From: Lachnospiraceae bacterium
GTDB taxonomy: Bacteria; Bacillota_A; Clostridia; Lachnospirales; Lachnospiraceae
Length of the DNA: 64,000 nt
NCBI GenBank assembly: GCA_021770615.1
Contig: JAETQR010000001.1
Location: forward strand, 119,904 to 183,903
Direction of reading: 5' to 3'
How positions within the stretch are numbered: position 1 is the first letter of the stretch; the number at the start of each line of letters is the position of its first letter. Below the pieces are notes generated by a model. That model saw only the letters and a list, made by a program, of their open reading frames with translations. It had not been told where the DNA came from and did no database searches. Of this stretch, positions 52,298-61,514 are shown piece after piece. The position numbers and the translations under genes are program-made.

Positions 52298-54568
52298 TTA
52301 TCCGATCCGGTCGATCTGGATCAGTTTTGCATTCAGGCTCTCGGCAAATCCATCGGGCATCATACTACCAGCCATATGCACCATCGCCTCCGGCGTCATG
52401 GATTTCATCATATCCCACATACCTGAGTCGGGAGTCAGTTCAAAATTGGTTGCCAGCTTCACAGCTTTTGCCGTAATCTCCAGAGCCTCTTTTGATTTTG
52501 CGATTTCTTCCATCTTGCAGCGGATATTATATTTGCCTTCCGGAAACTGCATCGGCGCTTTCAGATCCAGATCTCCCATGAGCGTAAACCAGTTTGCAAC
52601 ACCCTCTGCCCTCTCATTCACTTCCGGCAGCACATAAATTTCGGGCTCTTTTTGCACACGTTCGATCATCATGCTGTCCCTGCAGTCTCCTGCCAGTGCG
52701 ACAATACTGTTAAAGCCATCTCTGAGAGAAACCTCAAATACAAAAACCTTATCTGAACTTTGTATCCCCGCCATCTCTCCATTTACATAAAGAGAAACAT
52801 ACGGCTGGTTTGAATACACCCGGATCTGTGTCGTCTCTCCTGCCCGTTCGGCATACCGCCTGCCACACAAATGTACCATCGGTTCTTTATTCCAGTAAGC
52901 CTTATAAATATAATAACTGTCCTTTTTTGTCTTACGATCCATCGTGACCAGACCTTTATTATTTCTTCCGGCCACACCACCCTCATTTCTCGCCGCACAT
53001 CCAAAGTCAAACATATTCCACACATGACTTGACCAGATCCACGGACGCTCGTCGAGAACTTTTGCCATATGCTCATGGTAAAGCGCCTGATATTCCTCGC
53101 TGTAATCCTTGCACGCAGGTTCCGGCCCATGATAGGTAACGATCCCCTCGCACCCGTACTCGGAAAGACCGAGACAGATCTCAGGATGTTCTTTATGAAA
53201 ATGGTCCAGCCACGGTCCGTTCTCTTCCATCTTTCCCCCATACCACCCAAAATAATGATTATAGCTTTCCACATCGGTAATGCCATGCACAGGACTGTCA
53301 AAGGGCGTCATAGAAACATGGGCGATCGTCGTCAGGCGGTACGGATCCAGTTTCTTACATAAATCATTCAGTTCTTTATGGTTCTCCACTAACTGTTCCG
53401 AAATCCCTCCGATCAAAATCTCATTCGAAATTCCCCAAAAGCAAATGCTCGGATGATTGTAATTTTGCAGGATCAACTCTTTGAGCTGCGTGATACAGTT
53501 CTCATGAGCCGCCGGATCTTCATTCATCACACTGATAAACGGAATTTCTGCCCACACGATAAAACCAAGTTCGTCACAGGCATCATAAAAATCCTGTGAA
53601 TGCTGGTAATGTGCCAGACGGATCGTATTCGCCCCGATTTCTTTTATGATCTTCGCATCCTTTACATGGTCTTCCTTTGTCAGGGCATTTCCTTTATAGA
53701 GTACATCCTGATGGCGGCTTACTCCCCGGAGTGGTGTCGGAACATCATTGAGGATAAATCCTTTTTCCGGATCACAGGAAAAACTCCGGACACCGGTGCG
53801 CACGGAAACCTCATCATACGCTTCATTGCGCCTTTGCAAAACAGCTGTGACCGTATACAGATAGGGATTGTCACAGTCCCACCGTGTCACCTCCGGAACA
53901 TATACCTTTCCTGCCGTTTTTTCTGCCGGGCGCACAAAAGACGCTACTTCCTTTCCCTCTGCATCGCAGACCCGGTACATAACGGTAAAATTCTCATCTG
54001 CATTCACAACCCATGATTCCATCTCAAACCATGCGCCGCCATGACTGTCCGGCTTAGGAACTACTTTGAGCCCAAGGCTTCCCCAGTGTTCCAGTTCAAA
54101 ATGGGCTGCCGGTACACTGATGAGGTTGACACCCCGGTAAAGCCCGCCATAAAAAGTGAAATCCGCCGACTGGGGGTAAACATTACTCTTCTTTTCATTG
54201 CTGCAGGCGATAACAAGAAGGTTTTTATCATCCTTCCGGCAGGCATCCGTAATATCCGCACGAAACGCAGAATACCCACCCTCGTGATAGCACACTCCCT
54301 TTCCATTTACATAGATAGTCGCCTGCTGTCCCGCTGCCGGGATATCTACAAAAACACGTCCGCCGGAAAGCGGCTGTTCCGGCGTCTCAAATTCTCTGGC
54401 ATACCAGTAGCACCCGCGGTCATAACTGCCATTTCCATCATGCCCGTCAACGGCATTCCATGTATGCGGCAGATCCACCAGATCCCACTCTTTGGGCAGC
54501 CGGTCCGGGAGTCCCGCATCTTTTTGTATAAATCTCCAGTTTTCATTCATATTAATGATTTTTCTCAT
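52298..54568 (-). CDS. Glycoside hydrolase family 2 enzyme (beta-galactosidase/beta-glucuronidase-like)
   Basis: 756 residues from ATG 54568 behind GAGGG. GH2 order is clear: N-terminal sugar-binding domain (WDLVDLPHTWNAVDG ... DRGCYWYAREF), Ig-like domain, catalytic barrel with acid/base Glu in GISNEILIGG (about 379) and nucleophile Glu in GLSEYGCEG (about 471), and a C-terminal extension with helices (KYNIRCKMEEIAKSKEAL). No signal peptide, so it acts inside. A GRNNKGLV motif is present, but similar motifs occur in GH2 beta-galactosidases, so it does not prove glucuronidase activity. Operon context with uxuA/uxuB supports a glucuronide. First gene of the operon. Confidence 0.92.
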   Translation of the reverse strand: MRKIINMNENWRFIQKDAGLPDRLPKEWDLVDLPHTWNAVDGHDGNGSYDRGCYWYAREFETPEQPLSGGRVFVDIPAAGQQATIYVNGKGVCYHEGGYSAFRADITDACRKDDKNLLVIACSNEKKSNVYPQSADFTFYGGLYRGVNLISVPAAHFELEHWGSLGLKVVPKPDSHGGAWFEMESWVVNADENFTVMYRVCDAEGKEVASFVRPAEKTAGKVYVPEVTRWDCDNPYLYTVTAVLQRRNEAYDEVSVRTGVRSFSCDPEKGFILNDVPTPLRGVSRHQDVLYKGNALTKEDHVKDAKIIKEIGANTIRLAHYQHSQDFYDACDELGFIVWAEIPFISVMNEDPAAHENCITQLKELILQNYNHPSICFWGISNEILIGGISEQLVENHKELNDLCKKLDPYRLTTIAHVSMTPFDSPVHGITDVESYNHYFGWYGGKMEENGPWLDHFHKEHPEICLGLSEYGCEGIVTYHGPEPACKDYSEEYQALYHEHMAKVLDERPWIWSSHVWNMFDFGCAARNEGGVAGRNNKGLVTMDRKTKKDSYYIYKAYWNKEPMVHLCGRRYAERAGETTQIRVYSNQPYVSLYVNGEMAGIQSSDKVFVFEVSLRDGFNSIVALAGDCRDSMMIERVQKEPEIYVLPEVNERAEGVANWFTLMGDLDLKAPMQFPEGKYNIRCKMEEIAKSKEALEITAKAVKLATNFELTPDSGMWDMMKSMTPEAMVHMAGSMMPDGFAESLNAKLIQIDRIG

Positions 54569-54666
54569 ATGATCTTCCCTCTCTTTTGCAGACAACAAAC
54601 AATACCACATAAACATGCCTGTTTTTCACATTATGTTTCCCTGTTTTCATGGTTTCCATACATCAT

Positions 54667-54739
54667 AAAAAAATAACCAAATTCAGTTCCAAACAGATGC
54701 AAGCAAGCTTGCTAAAAATTTTTCACTGAATTTGGTTAT
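54667..54739 (-). terminator. Terminator of the aryl-pyruvate/SSS operon
   Basis: A 15-bp perfect stem, ATAACCAAATTCAGT (54673-54687) with ACTGAATTTGGTTAT (54725-54739), has an inner AGCAAGCTTGCT palindrome and runs into seven Ts on the minus strand. It ends the seven-gene operon whose last gene stops at 54939 and lies just upstream of the GH2 operon. Confidence 0.85.
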
Positions 54740-54759
54740 GCTTTTTACAATCCGACGCT

Positions 54760-54783
54760 GACTTAATTGCGCTTCATAGATCA
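54760..54783 (-). repeat. 24-nt unit matching the loop of palindrome D
   Basis: Begins GACTTAATTGCGCTTC and ends AGATCA, matching 22 of 24 bases of 54854..54877 in the loop of the adjacent palindrome. This copy has no palindromic arms. Confidence 0.65.
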
Positions 54784-54824
54784 CCACCGACACTCTCCGT
54801 TTTTCATAGGAAGCATATCTAATC

Positions 54825-54913
54825 ACCCCGGCGGGAAATGGCTATCCGGGACAGACTTAATTGCGCTTCGCAGATCAATTCGTCTGTCCCGGATAGCCAT
54901 TTCCCGCCGGGGT
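54825..54913. repeat. Palindromic element D with 32-bp perfect arms
   Basis: 54825-54856 and 54882-54913 are perfect reverse complements. The 25-base loop contains AATTG/CAATT and GCGCTTCGC, so it can pair further. No T-run follows on either strand. It lies just past the symporter stop, separate from the true terminator at 54667. Confidence 0.9.
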
Positions 54914-54938
54914 ATAATATATATGCTCCTAAAAAACT

Positions 54939-56480
54939 TTACTTTTTCGGCAACGCGATCTTCTGATCCACGACCACCTGCTCTTCCAGACATTCAAAAA
55001 TACCGTCTACTTCTTTTTTATCCATTTTCGGCGTCAGAAGACTGACGACAGGCACAATGACAAGTCCGGCCACCATTGCGATCGCCCCTGCATTGATCGG
55101 GGATGCGATATAGGAAAAAAACATATTGGATACCGTGATACCGATCCCGCAGATAAAACTTGCCCAGACTGCGGCACGCGTAACACCCTTCCAATACAAT
55201 CCATAAAGAAACGGCGCCAGAAATGCTCCGGCCAGCGCTCCCCATGAGATTCCCATCAACTGTGCGATAAACTGTGCAATCGATTTTGGTGGGAAAAGCG
55301 CCAGGATAACGGAACATGCGATAAAGAAAACAAGCAGGATGCGCATGCAGAGAAGCTGTTTTCTGTCACTCATCTTTTTGATGATATTATCTTTCAGAAA
55401 ATCAAGTGTCAGTGTCGAACTCGACGTCAACACCAGAGAAGAAAGCGTGGACATGGATGCTGACAACACAAGCACGATCACGATCCCTACCAGAATATCC
55501 GGCAGAGTGGACAGCATCGACGGAATGATCGCATCATAGATCACACTTCCGTCCGGTTTATGGATCCCCGGCATATCAAACAGCCTTCCGAAGCCCCCAA
55601 GAAAATAACAGCCACCGGAAACAACGACCGCAAAAAGAGTCGAGATGATCGTTCCTGACTGGATGGACTTCTCGTCCTTGATCGCATAAAACTTATGTAT
55701 CATCTGTGGCAGTCCCCATGTTCCGAGAGAGGTAAGGATGATAACGCCGAGAAGGTTCAGCGGATCCGGTCCAAAGAAAGAGGTAAACGCTCCTTTTTGT
55801 CCCAATGTGACAGCCACATCACTTTCCATCTCCGCCAGAGACCGCACAGCATGTATAAAGCCACCCTGACCATTCAGCACAGCTGCAATAACAGCTACGA
55901 TACCTGCTAACATAATGATCCCCTGGATAAAATCATTGATCGCTGTCGCCATATAACCACCCAGGATCACATAGACACATGTCAATACTGCCATGACGAT
56001 CACACACACCTCATAGGGGATATCAAAAGCCATCCCAAACAACCGGGATAATCCATTATAAACGGAAGCCGTATACGGGATCAGGAATATGAAAGCGATC
56101 GCCGAAGCTGCGATCCTGAGCGCTTTGCTCTGATAGCGCTTTCCAAAATAATCCGGCATCGTCGCTGCGGACAGATGGTTACTCATGATACGGGTACGTC
56201 TTCCCAGAATGACCCATGCAAGCAAAGATCCGATCAGGGCATTCCCGATACCGATCCAGGTGGATGCCAGCCCGTATTTATAACCGAACTGCCCCGCATA
56301 TCCTACAAAGACAACTGCTGAAAAATACGAAGTACCATAGGCAAACGCTGTCAGCCAGGGACCTACACTCCTTCCTCCAAGTACAAAATCATTTACATTG
56401 GTCGCATGCTTTCTGGAGTACAGACCCACTCCTACCATCATGCCAAAAAATATGACTAGAAATACTATTTTAATTAACAC
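54939..56480 (-). CDS. Sodium:solute symporter (SSS family)
   Basis: 513 residues from GTG 56480, which has AAGGAGG seven bases upstream; an open frame extends further but without a ribosome site. About thirteen membrane segments are visible, and the family pattern GGRSVGPWLTAFAYGTSYFSAVVFVGYAGQFGYKYG with later GGYMATAINDFIQGIIM is clear. It would import an organic solute with Na+. It ends the operon carrying phenylacetate-CoA ligases and indolepyruvate oxidoreductase, so an aromatic amino acid or aryl acid is a reasonable guess; proline or pantothenate are known family substrates. Confidence 0.9.
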   Translation of the reverse strand: MLIKIVFLVIFFGMMVGVGLYSRKHATNVNDFVLGGRSVGPWLTAFAYGTSYFSAVVFVGYAGQFGYKYGLASTWIGIGNALIGSLLAWVILGRRTRIMSNHLSAATMPDYFGKRYQSKALRIAASAIAFIFLIPYTASVYNGLSRLFGMAFDIPYEVCVIVMAVLTCVYVILGGYMATAINDFIQGIIMLAGIVAVIAAVLNGQGGFIHAVRSLAEMESDVAVTLGQKGAFTSFFGPDPLNLLGVIILTSLGTWGLPQMIHKFYAIKDEKSIQSGTIISTLFAVVVSGGCYFLGGFGRLFDMPGIHKPDGSVIYDAIIPSMLSTLPDILVGIVIVLVLSASMSTLSSLVLTSSSTLTLDFLKDNIIKKMSDRKQLLCMRILLVFFIACSVILALFPPKSIAQFIAQLMGISWGALAGAFLAPFLYGLYWKGVTRAAVWASFICGIGITVSNMFFSYIASPINAGAIAMVAGLVIVPVVSLLTPKMDKKEVDGIFECLEEQVVVDQKIALPKK

Positions 56481-56559
56481 GTTTCTCCTCCTTATAAATG
56501 AGATGAAAATCCGGCCCAACATACCGGATTCCATCTTTTAGCCGGTCAGACTGCCGATT

Positions 56560-57375
56560 TCAGGCCTGACTGATATGAATTAGTTTCTCTGCATTTTCTC
56601 CCAGTATCTTATCTCTTTCCTCTTTCGTAATGGCAAGCTGCCTGAGATAAGCTAACGATTCTTTCTGACCGCTCCACGGACTGTCCGTAGCAAACAGGAT
56701 CCTGTCCACCCCGTGCTTCTTTAGTATCCTTAAAAAAATCTCATCCTCGATAAATCCAAAAATATAAGCGGTGTCAAGATATACATTTCTTCCTGCGATC
56801 AGGCGTTCCACATCTTCCCACAGATCAAAACTGCCATAATGGGCAAGTACGAGCTTTTCCGGCGCCACCTCATCCAACACTCTTCGGATACGTTCCGGCG
56901 TACAGCGCACATTTTCGGGATAACCAATATCCACACCGGCATGCACAACACTGACTAAACCAAGTTCCGAAGCATAGTCCAATATCCGCATATACTTGAT
57001 ATCATCAAAATACATATTCTGATAATCCGGATGAAGCTTGATACCCTGAAGTCCGAGATCTTTAATGATGCGGAGCTCCCGCTTATAATTCAGGGTATCC
57101 GGGTGGATCCCTCCGAATGAAAGAAGACGCCTCTTCTTTCCCTCGTATTTCTCATTTAAGCACGCTGCAAACTGATTTACCGTATCAAACTGTTCCGGCC
57201 TTGTGACCACGGGAAGAACGACAGAGAGATCGACCTCTGCTTCCTCCATAGACGCAAGCAGGCTCTGTTCCCTCCCGTCGGTAAACGCTTTGACATTCGC
57301 AATATTCTCTAATTTTTCGATCGTCCTCGCCGCGATCTTCTCCGGAAAAATATGTGTATGAAAATCAATGACCAT
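56560..57375 (-). CDS. Amidohydrolase-2 family metal-dependent hydrolase
   Basis: 271 residues from ATG 57375. The TIM-barrel metal-binding set is present: DFHTHIF at the start, LHPDYQ, VHAG, LAHYG and ATDSPWSG. Amidohydrolase-2 proteins include decarboxylases and hydrolases of aromatic and cyclic carboxylates. Here it follows an ACT-domain protein by about 23 bases in the aryl-pyruvate operon, so it may act on an aromatic degradation intermediate. Exact reaction cannot be read. Confidence 0.85.
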   Translation of the reverse strand: MVIDFHTHIFPEKIAARTIEKLENIANVKAFTDGREQSLLASMEEAEVDLSVVLPVVTRPEQFDTVNQFAACLNEKYEGKKRRLLSFGGIHPDTLNYKRELRIIKDLGLQGIKLHPDYQNMYFDDIKYMRILDYASELGLVSVVHAGVDIGYPENVRCTPERIRRVLDEVAPEKLVLAHYGSFDLWEDVERLIAGRNVYLDTAYIFGFIEDEIFLRILKKHGVDRILFATDSPWSGQKESLAYLRQLAITKEERDKILGENAEKLIHISQA

Positions 57376-57398
57376 GATACCTTTGCACCCCTGTTCTT

Positions 57399-57833
57399 TT
57401 AACGGAATATTTTCATAATATCTTCCTGGCTGTACAACTCAACCTCTTTACTCTTTAACAGTTCTGCCGCCTCATCTCCGTTGGAGATCTTACATATGAT
57501 CGAAGCATCATCTTCCTTGTTCGACAACGCATACATATATTCCACGTTCATCCCCGCTTTACAGACAAAGCTTAAGATTTCCTGCAATTTTCCTACCTGA
57601 TGGGAGAGTCTGACTGCCAGTACATCGGTCAGCATGGCAGCAAATCCTTTCTCCTTCAGCGCTGCCTGCCCTGCCTCCGGATCTGACGTGATCAGCCGGA
57701 GCAGCCCATACTCACTAGTATCGGCAAGACTCAGGGAAATAATACTGATCTGTTCTTTTTTCAGGACGTCTAATACTTCCTCTAAACGCCCCTCCTGATT
57801 TTCAATAAATACTGATAACTGCTTTATAAACAT
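57399..57833 (-). CDS. Tandem ACT-domain protein
   Basis: 144 residues from ATG 57833 (GGAGG upstream). Two ACT-like units are apparent: KQLSVFIENQEGRLEEVLDVL with ISIISLSLADTSEYG at the N-terminus, and VLAVRLSHQVGKLQEILSFV with MNVEYMYALS in the second half. ACT pairs bind amino acids and regulate enzymes. In many Clostridia such small proteins sit beside phenylacetate-CoA ligase and indolepyruvate oxidoreductase genes, as here, where a role as an aromatic amino-acid sensor or allosteric partner is likely. It starts 29 bases after the ligase stop. Confidence 0.87.
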   Translation of the reverse strand: MFIKQLSVFIENQEGRLEEVLDVLKKEQISIISLSLADTSEYGLLRLITSDPEAGQAALKEKGFAAMLTDVLAVRLSHQVGKLQEILSFVCKAGMNVEYMYALSNKEDDASIICKISNGDEAAELLKSKEVELYSQEDIMKIFR

Positions 57834-57862
57834 AGCATCCTCCATTCTGCTGTCTGAAACAG

Positions 57863-59161
57863 CTAGACTAATTTTCGCTTATCGATCACATGGACCGCTT
57901 TTCCCATACTGCGCTCCAGCGTCTTTGGTTCTACGAGTTTGATCTTTGCCGCAAGTCCGATCGCATTCTGGATCACATGTGCAATTTTTTTCGTAAGGCT
58001 TTCCAGCTCACGGATCTCATCCGAAAAGAAACGTTCCTCGACTTCGACCTGGATCTCCAGTGTATCCAGATTGTTTTTCCGGTCTACGATCATCAGATAA
58101 TGTGGCGTCGTGCCGCCCATCTCCAGTAATGCAGCCTCGATCTGCGATGGGAATACATTGACGCCGCGAATGATCAGCATATCATCCGAACGTCCCTTAA
58201 ACCGGCTGATCCGGGCTAACGTCCTGCCACATTCACATTTATCATAATCAATACTTGTCAGATCCTTTGTCCGGTAACGGAGAAGAGGCAGCCCTTCTTT
58301 TGTCAACGTCGTAAATACCAGCTCTCCTGTCTCTCCTTTTTGCATCGGCTGAAGGGTCTCCGGATCGATGATCTCCGGAAGGAAATGATCCTCATATACA
58401 TGAAGTCCCTTATGGTATTCGCAGTCACAGGCGACTCCCGGCCCCATCACTTCCGACAGTCCATAAATATCAAAGGCATTGATATGGAGTTTGGCCTCGA
58501 TCTGCTTACGCATATTTTCCGTCCATGGCTCTGCACCGCACACAGCAGCTTTTAAGCGGATATTCGGAATATCTCCCGCTTCCTCGAGCACCTCTGCGAT
58601 ATGAAGCAGATAAGATGGTGTACATGCGATCGCCGTAACACCAAAATCCTTCATCATCGTCGTCAGCTTCTTTGTATTTCCCGTAGACATCGGTACGACC
58701 ATCGCGCCAAGCTTTTCTGCCCCGCCATGCGCACCGAGCCCTCCGGTGAACAGCCCGTATCCATAGGCAACCTGGATGATATCATCCCTTGTCACTCCGG
58801 CCTGCGACAGCGCCCTTGCCACACATTCACTCCAGATCTCCAGATCCCTTCTTGTATAGCCGACTACCGTGGCCTTCCCTGTCGTTCCGGAAGATGCGTG
58901 GATGCGGACGATCTCTGAGTGCGGAGCAGCAAACAAGCCAAACGGGTACGTATCACGCAGATCATTTTTCGTCGTATACGGCAGTTTGGGAAGATCCTCA
59001 ATGCCATTGATATCTCCCGGCTCGATTCCCAGTTCCTGCATCTTTTTACGGTAAAATTCCACATTGTGGTAAACCCGGTCTACTGTCTTTACCAGACGTT
59101 TGCTCTGCAGGTATTCCAATTCATCCCTGCTCATACATTCTTTTGTCTCATTCCAAATCAT
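57863..59161 (-). CDS. paaK: Phenylacetate-CoA ligase family protein (downstream copy)
   Basis: 432 residues from ATG 59161. It activates aryl-acetates to CoA thioesters via an adenylate, or runs in reverse to conserve ATP. The AMP-binding motif [15 protein letters not shown] (about 90), the [11 protein letters not shown] segment and the [20 protein letters not shown] motif are typical of PaaK. CDCEYHKG and [14 protein letters not shown] carry cysteines of the family's zinc-like site. It lies between iorB and an ACT protein. A second copy of similar length (61515..62816) starts the operon, so the two probably differ in substrate. Confidence 0.92.
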   Translation of the reverse strand: MIWNETKECMSRDELEYLQSKRLVKTVDRVYHNVEFYRKKMQELGIEPGDINGIEDLPKLPYTTKNDLRDTYPFGLFAAPHSEIVRIHASSGTTGKATVVGYTRRDLEIWSECVARALSQAGVTRDDIIQVAYGYGLFTGGLGAHGGAEKLGAMVVPMSTGNTKKLTTMMKDFGVTAIACTPSYLLHIAEVLEEAGDIPNIRLKAAVCGAEPWTENMRKQIEAKLHINAFDIYGLSEVMGPGVACDCEYHKGLHVYEDHFLPEIIDPETLQPMQKGETGELVFTTLTKEGLPLLRYRTKDLTSIDYDKCECGRTLARISRFKGRSDDMLIIRGVNVFPSQIEAALLEMGGTTPHYLMIVDRKNNLDTLEIQVEVEERFFSDEIRELESLTKKIAHVIQNAIGLAAKIKLVEPKTLERSMGKAVHVIDKRKLV

Positions 59162-59193
59162 ATATAATCTCCATTCTTGCGCTATTTTTGCTT

Positions 59194-59760
59194 TTACCCC
59201 TCATAACCTCTCAGAAACGCTTTCTGATTTATGTCCACAGTCTTTGGTGGAACTGTCTTTTCGATCACGTTCAGCCATGTCTCTTTTGAAAAATCCATAT
59301 GCTTTGCCGCCATCCCCAAAACGATGATATTAAAAACTTTGGAATTTCCAAGTCTTTTTGCCTCCTCCATGGCATTGATCTTAAAAACAGTATGTTCCTG
59401 TTCCAGTCCCTCCAGTATCTTTTCCGGATAGCTTGCCGCCCCCGTCACGACCGTGATCGGTTCGATCTGCTGTTCATTGACGATAAGAACACCGTCCTTT
59501 TTCAGAAAATGTGCATACCGCAGGGCCTCTAACTGTTCAAACGCAATGAGCACATCCGCCTGTCCCTCTTCCACGATCGGCTCTGCCACCTTTTCTCCAT
59601 ACCGCACAAAGGTCACTACACTTCCGCCTCTCTGTGCCATTCCGTGTACCTCAGATAATTTTACGTCATACCCGGCTTCTAATGTCATTCCGCCGAGGAT
59701 CCGGCTGGTCAGGAGCGTTCCCTGTCCACCTACGCCTACTATCATAATATTTTTTGTCAT
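59194..59760 (-). CDS. iorB: Indolepyruvate:ferredoxin oxidoreductase, beta subunit
   Basis: 188 residues from ATG 59760 with GGAGG five bases upstream; a longer open frame overlapping iorA has no ribosome site. The [17 protein letters not shown] motif marks the gamma-type domain that binds CoA in 2-oxoacid:ferredoxin oxidoreductases. With IorA it oxidises aryl-pyruvates to arylacetyl-CoA, CO2 and reduced ferredoxin. It starts 13 bases after the iorA stop and precedes the second phenylacetate-CoA ligase. Confidence 0.93.
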   Translation of the reverse strand: MTKNIMIVGVGGQGTLLTSRILGGMTLEAGYDVKLSEVHGMAQRGGSVVTFVRYGEKVAEPIVEEGQADVLIAFEQLEALRYAHFLKKDGVLIVNEQQIEPITVVTGAASYPEKILEGLEQEHTVFKINAMEEAKRLGNSKVFNIIVLGMAAKHMDFSKETWLNVIEKTVPPKTVDINQKAFLRGYEG

Positions 59761-59773
59761 ATCTGCCTCCAAT

Positions 59774-61510
59774 CTATACTTCGACCCGCTCGATCGCCCC
59801 AAACTTACAAAGCTGTTCACAGAGTCCGCAGCCATTACACATCGTATCATCGATCGCTATCGTCCCATCTGCCTTTTTCGTCAGGGCCGGGCAGCCCGGC
59901 TTCAGGCACATACCGCATTTTTTGCAGGCATCCTCCACCGGCTTGCAGCGATACGGGAATACATTTCCTTTGAGCAGGACACATGGCGATTTCGTAATGA
60001 TAACGGAAACCTCATCCCTTGCCACCTCTTCTTTTACGATCTTTTCCAGCTCTGTAGTATCAAAGGCGTTTACTTCTGCCACATGTTTAACTCCCATCGC
60101 CCGGCACAGTTCATAAATATTGATCGCCGGAACCGTTTCCCCTTTTAATGTCTTTCCGGTCGCTGCATGATCCTGATGTCCCGTCATTCCCGTGGTGGAA
60201 TTGTCAAGGATGATGACTGTCCCGGTCGCCTGGTTATATACCATATTCATAAGAGAATTGACGCCGGTGTGCATAAAGGTAGAATCTCCGATCACAGCCA
60301 CCCAGTTTTTAATATACTCTTTTCCCTTTGCCTTCTCCATACCGTGCAGCGTGGAAATACTTGCTCCCATACAGATCGTAGTATCGATGACATTTAACGG
60401 TGGTACAGCGCCAAGCGTATAACACCCGATATCTCCTGCCGCATGGATGCCAAGCTTTTTCAATACCGTGTAAACGCTCCTGTGCGGACACCCCGGGCAG
60501 AGGATCGGCGGCCTTGCCGGGACTTTCGCCGGCTCTTTCACACAAACTTCTTCTTTTAAAATCTTCTCCCGGATCATATTGGCAGAATACTCACCCTGCA
60601 CGGTAAAGATTTCTTTTCCAACCGCTTTGATCCCCCATGATTTCACCTGCTCCTCGATGACGGGCTCCAGTTCCTCAAAAATATAAAGCTTTTCTACTTT
60701 GGAGGCAAACTCCTCGATCAGTTTTCTGGGCAGTGGATTTACCATGCCAAGTTTCAGCACGGATGCATCCGGACAAGCTTCTTTCACATACTGGTAAGGA
60801 ATACCGCTCGTGATAAACCCGATCGAAGTATCGTTATATTCTGCCCGGTTGATTGGAAAACTGCTTCCATCCTCCGCCATCGCTTTCATTCTCTTTTCTA
60901 CATAGACATGGCGTCCGATCGCATTCCCCGGCATCATCACAAATTTTGAGGGATCGCGCTCATAAGGCTTATCTTCTACTTCCTGTCTCTCTTCTAACGT
61001 AACCGTTCCCTGCGAATGCGCCAGACGTGTCGTCGTCCGCACAATGACCGGCGTATCGTATTTCTCACTCATCTCATAGGCAAATTTGACAAAATCCTTT
61101 GCCTCCTGACTGTCGGATGGCTCTAAAACAGGCACCAGGGCAGCTCTCGCCACACATCTCGTATCCTGCTCATTCTGGGAACTGTATAATCCCGGATCAT
61201 CAGCGGCCACAAGAACCAGTCCGCCATTCACTCCTCCATAAGAAATCGTATACAACGGATCGCTCGCCACATTGACACCGACGTGCTTCATCGAAGCCAT
61301 TGCCCTGACACCGCTGATTGACGCTCCGATCGCAACTTCCGTCGCCACCTTTTCATTTGGTGACCACTCTGCATAAATCTCATCATATAATGCGATATTC
61401 TCGCTGATCTCCGTACTCGGTGTGCCCGGATATGCAGCAGAAACTTTTACTCCTGCTTCATAGGCCCCCCTCGCGATCGCTTCGTTTCCCAACATGATTT
61501 TCTTATCCAC
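59774..61510 (-). CDS. iorA: Indolepyruvate:ferredoxin oxidoreductase, alpha subunit
   Basis: 578 residues starting at GTG 61510, four bases after the ligase gene, with an AGGAAG site upstream. N-terminal pyrimidine-binding region AAYPGTPSTEI, thiamine-diphosphate segment GDIGCYTLGAVPP ... GDSTFMHTGVNS, and a C-terminal two-cluster ferredoxin domain (CKKCGMCLKPGCP about 527, CNGCGLCEQLCKFG about 555) are all as in IorA. It decarboxylates indole-, phenyl- or hydroxyphenylpyruvate from transaminated aromatic amino acids. Secure identification. Confidence 0.95.
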   Translation of the reverse strand: MDKKIMLGNEAIARGAYEAGVKVSAAYPGTPSTEISENIALYDEIYAEWSPNEKVATEVAIGASISGVRAMASMKHVGVNVASDPLYTISYGGVNGGLVLVAADDPGLYSSQNEQDTRCVARAALVPVLEPSDSQEAKDFVKFAYEMSEKYDTPVIVRTTTRLAHSQGTVTLEERQEVEDKPYERDPSKFVMMPGNAIGRHVYVEKRMKAMAEDGSSFPINRAEYNDTSIGFITSGIPYQYVKEACPDASVLKLGMVNPLPRKLIEEFASKVEKLYIFEELEPVIEEQVKSWGIKAVGKEIFTVQGEYSANMIREKILKEEVCVKEPAKVPARPPILCPGCPHRSVYTVLKKLGIHAAGDIGCYTLGAVPPLNVIDTTICMGASISTLHGMEKAKGKEYIKNWVAVIGDSTFMHTGVNSLMNMVYNQATGTVIILDNSTTGMTGHQDHAATGKTLKGETVPAINIYELCRAMGVKHVAEVNAFDTTELEKIVKEEVARDEVSVIITKSPCVLLKGNVFPYRCKPVEDACKKCGMCLKPGCPALTKKADGTIAIDDTMCNGCGLCEQLCKFGAIERVEV

Positions 61511-61514
61511 TCCG

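Noticed and set aside
52298..54568. Calling GH2 a beta-glucuronidase from GRNNKGLV
   Set aside because: Similar NxKG-like motifs occur in GH2 beta-galactosidases, so the motif alone does not discriminate.
54939..56534. Longer N-terminus of the sodium symporter
   Set aside because: The upstream extension is basic with no ribosome site; GTG 56480 has AAGGAGG at the right distance and starts at the first membrane helix.
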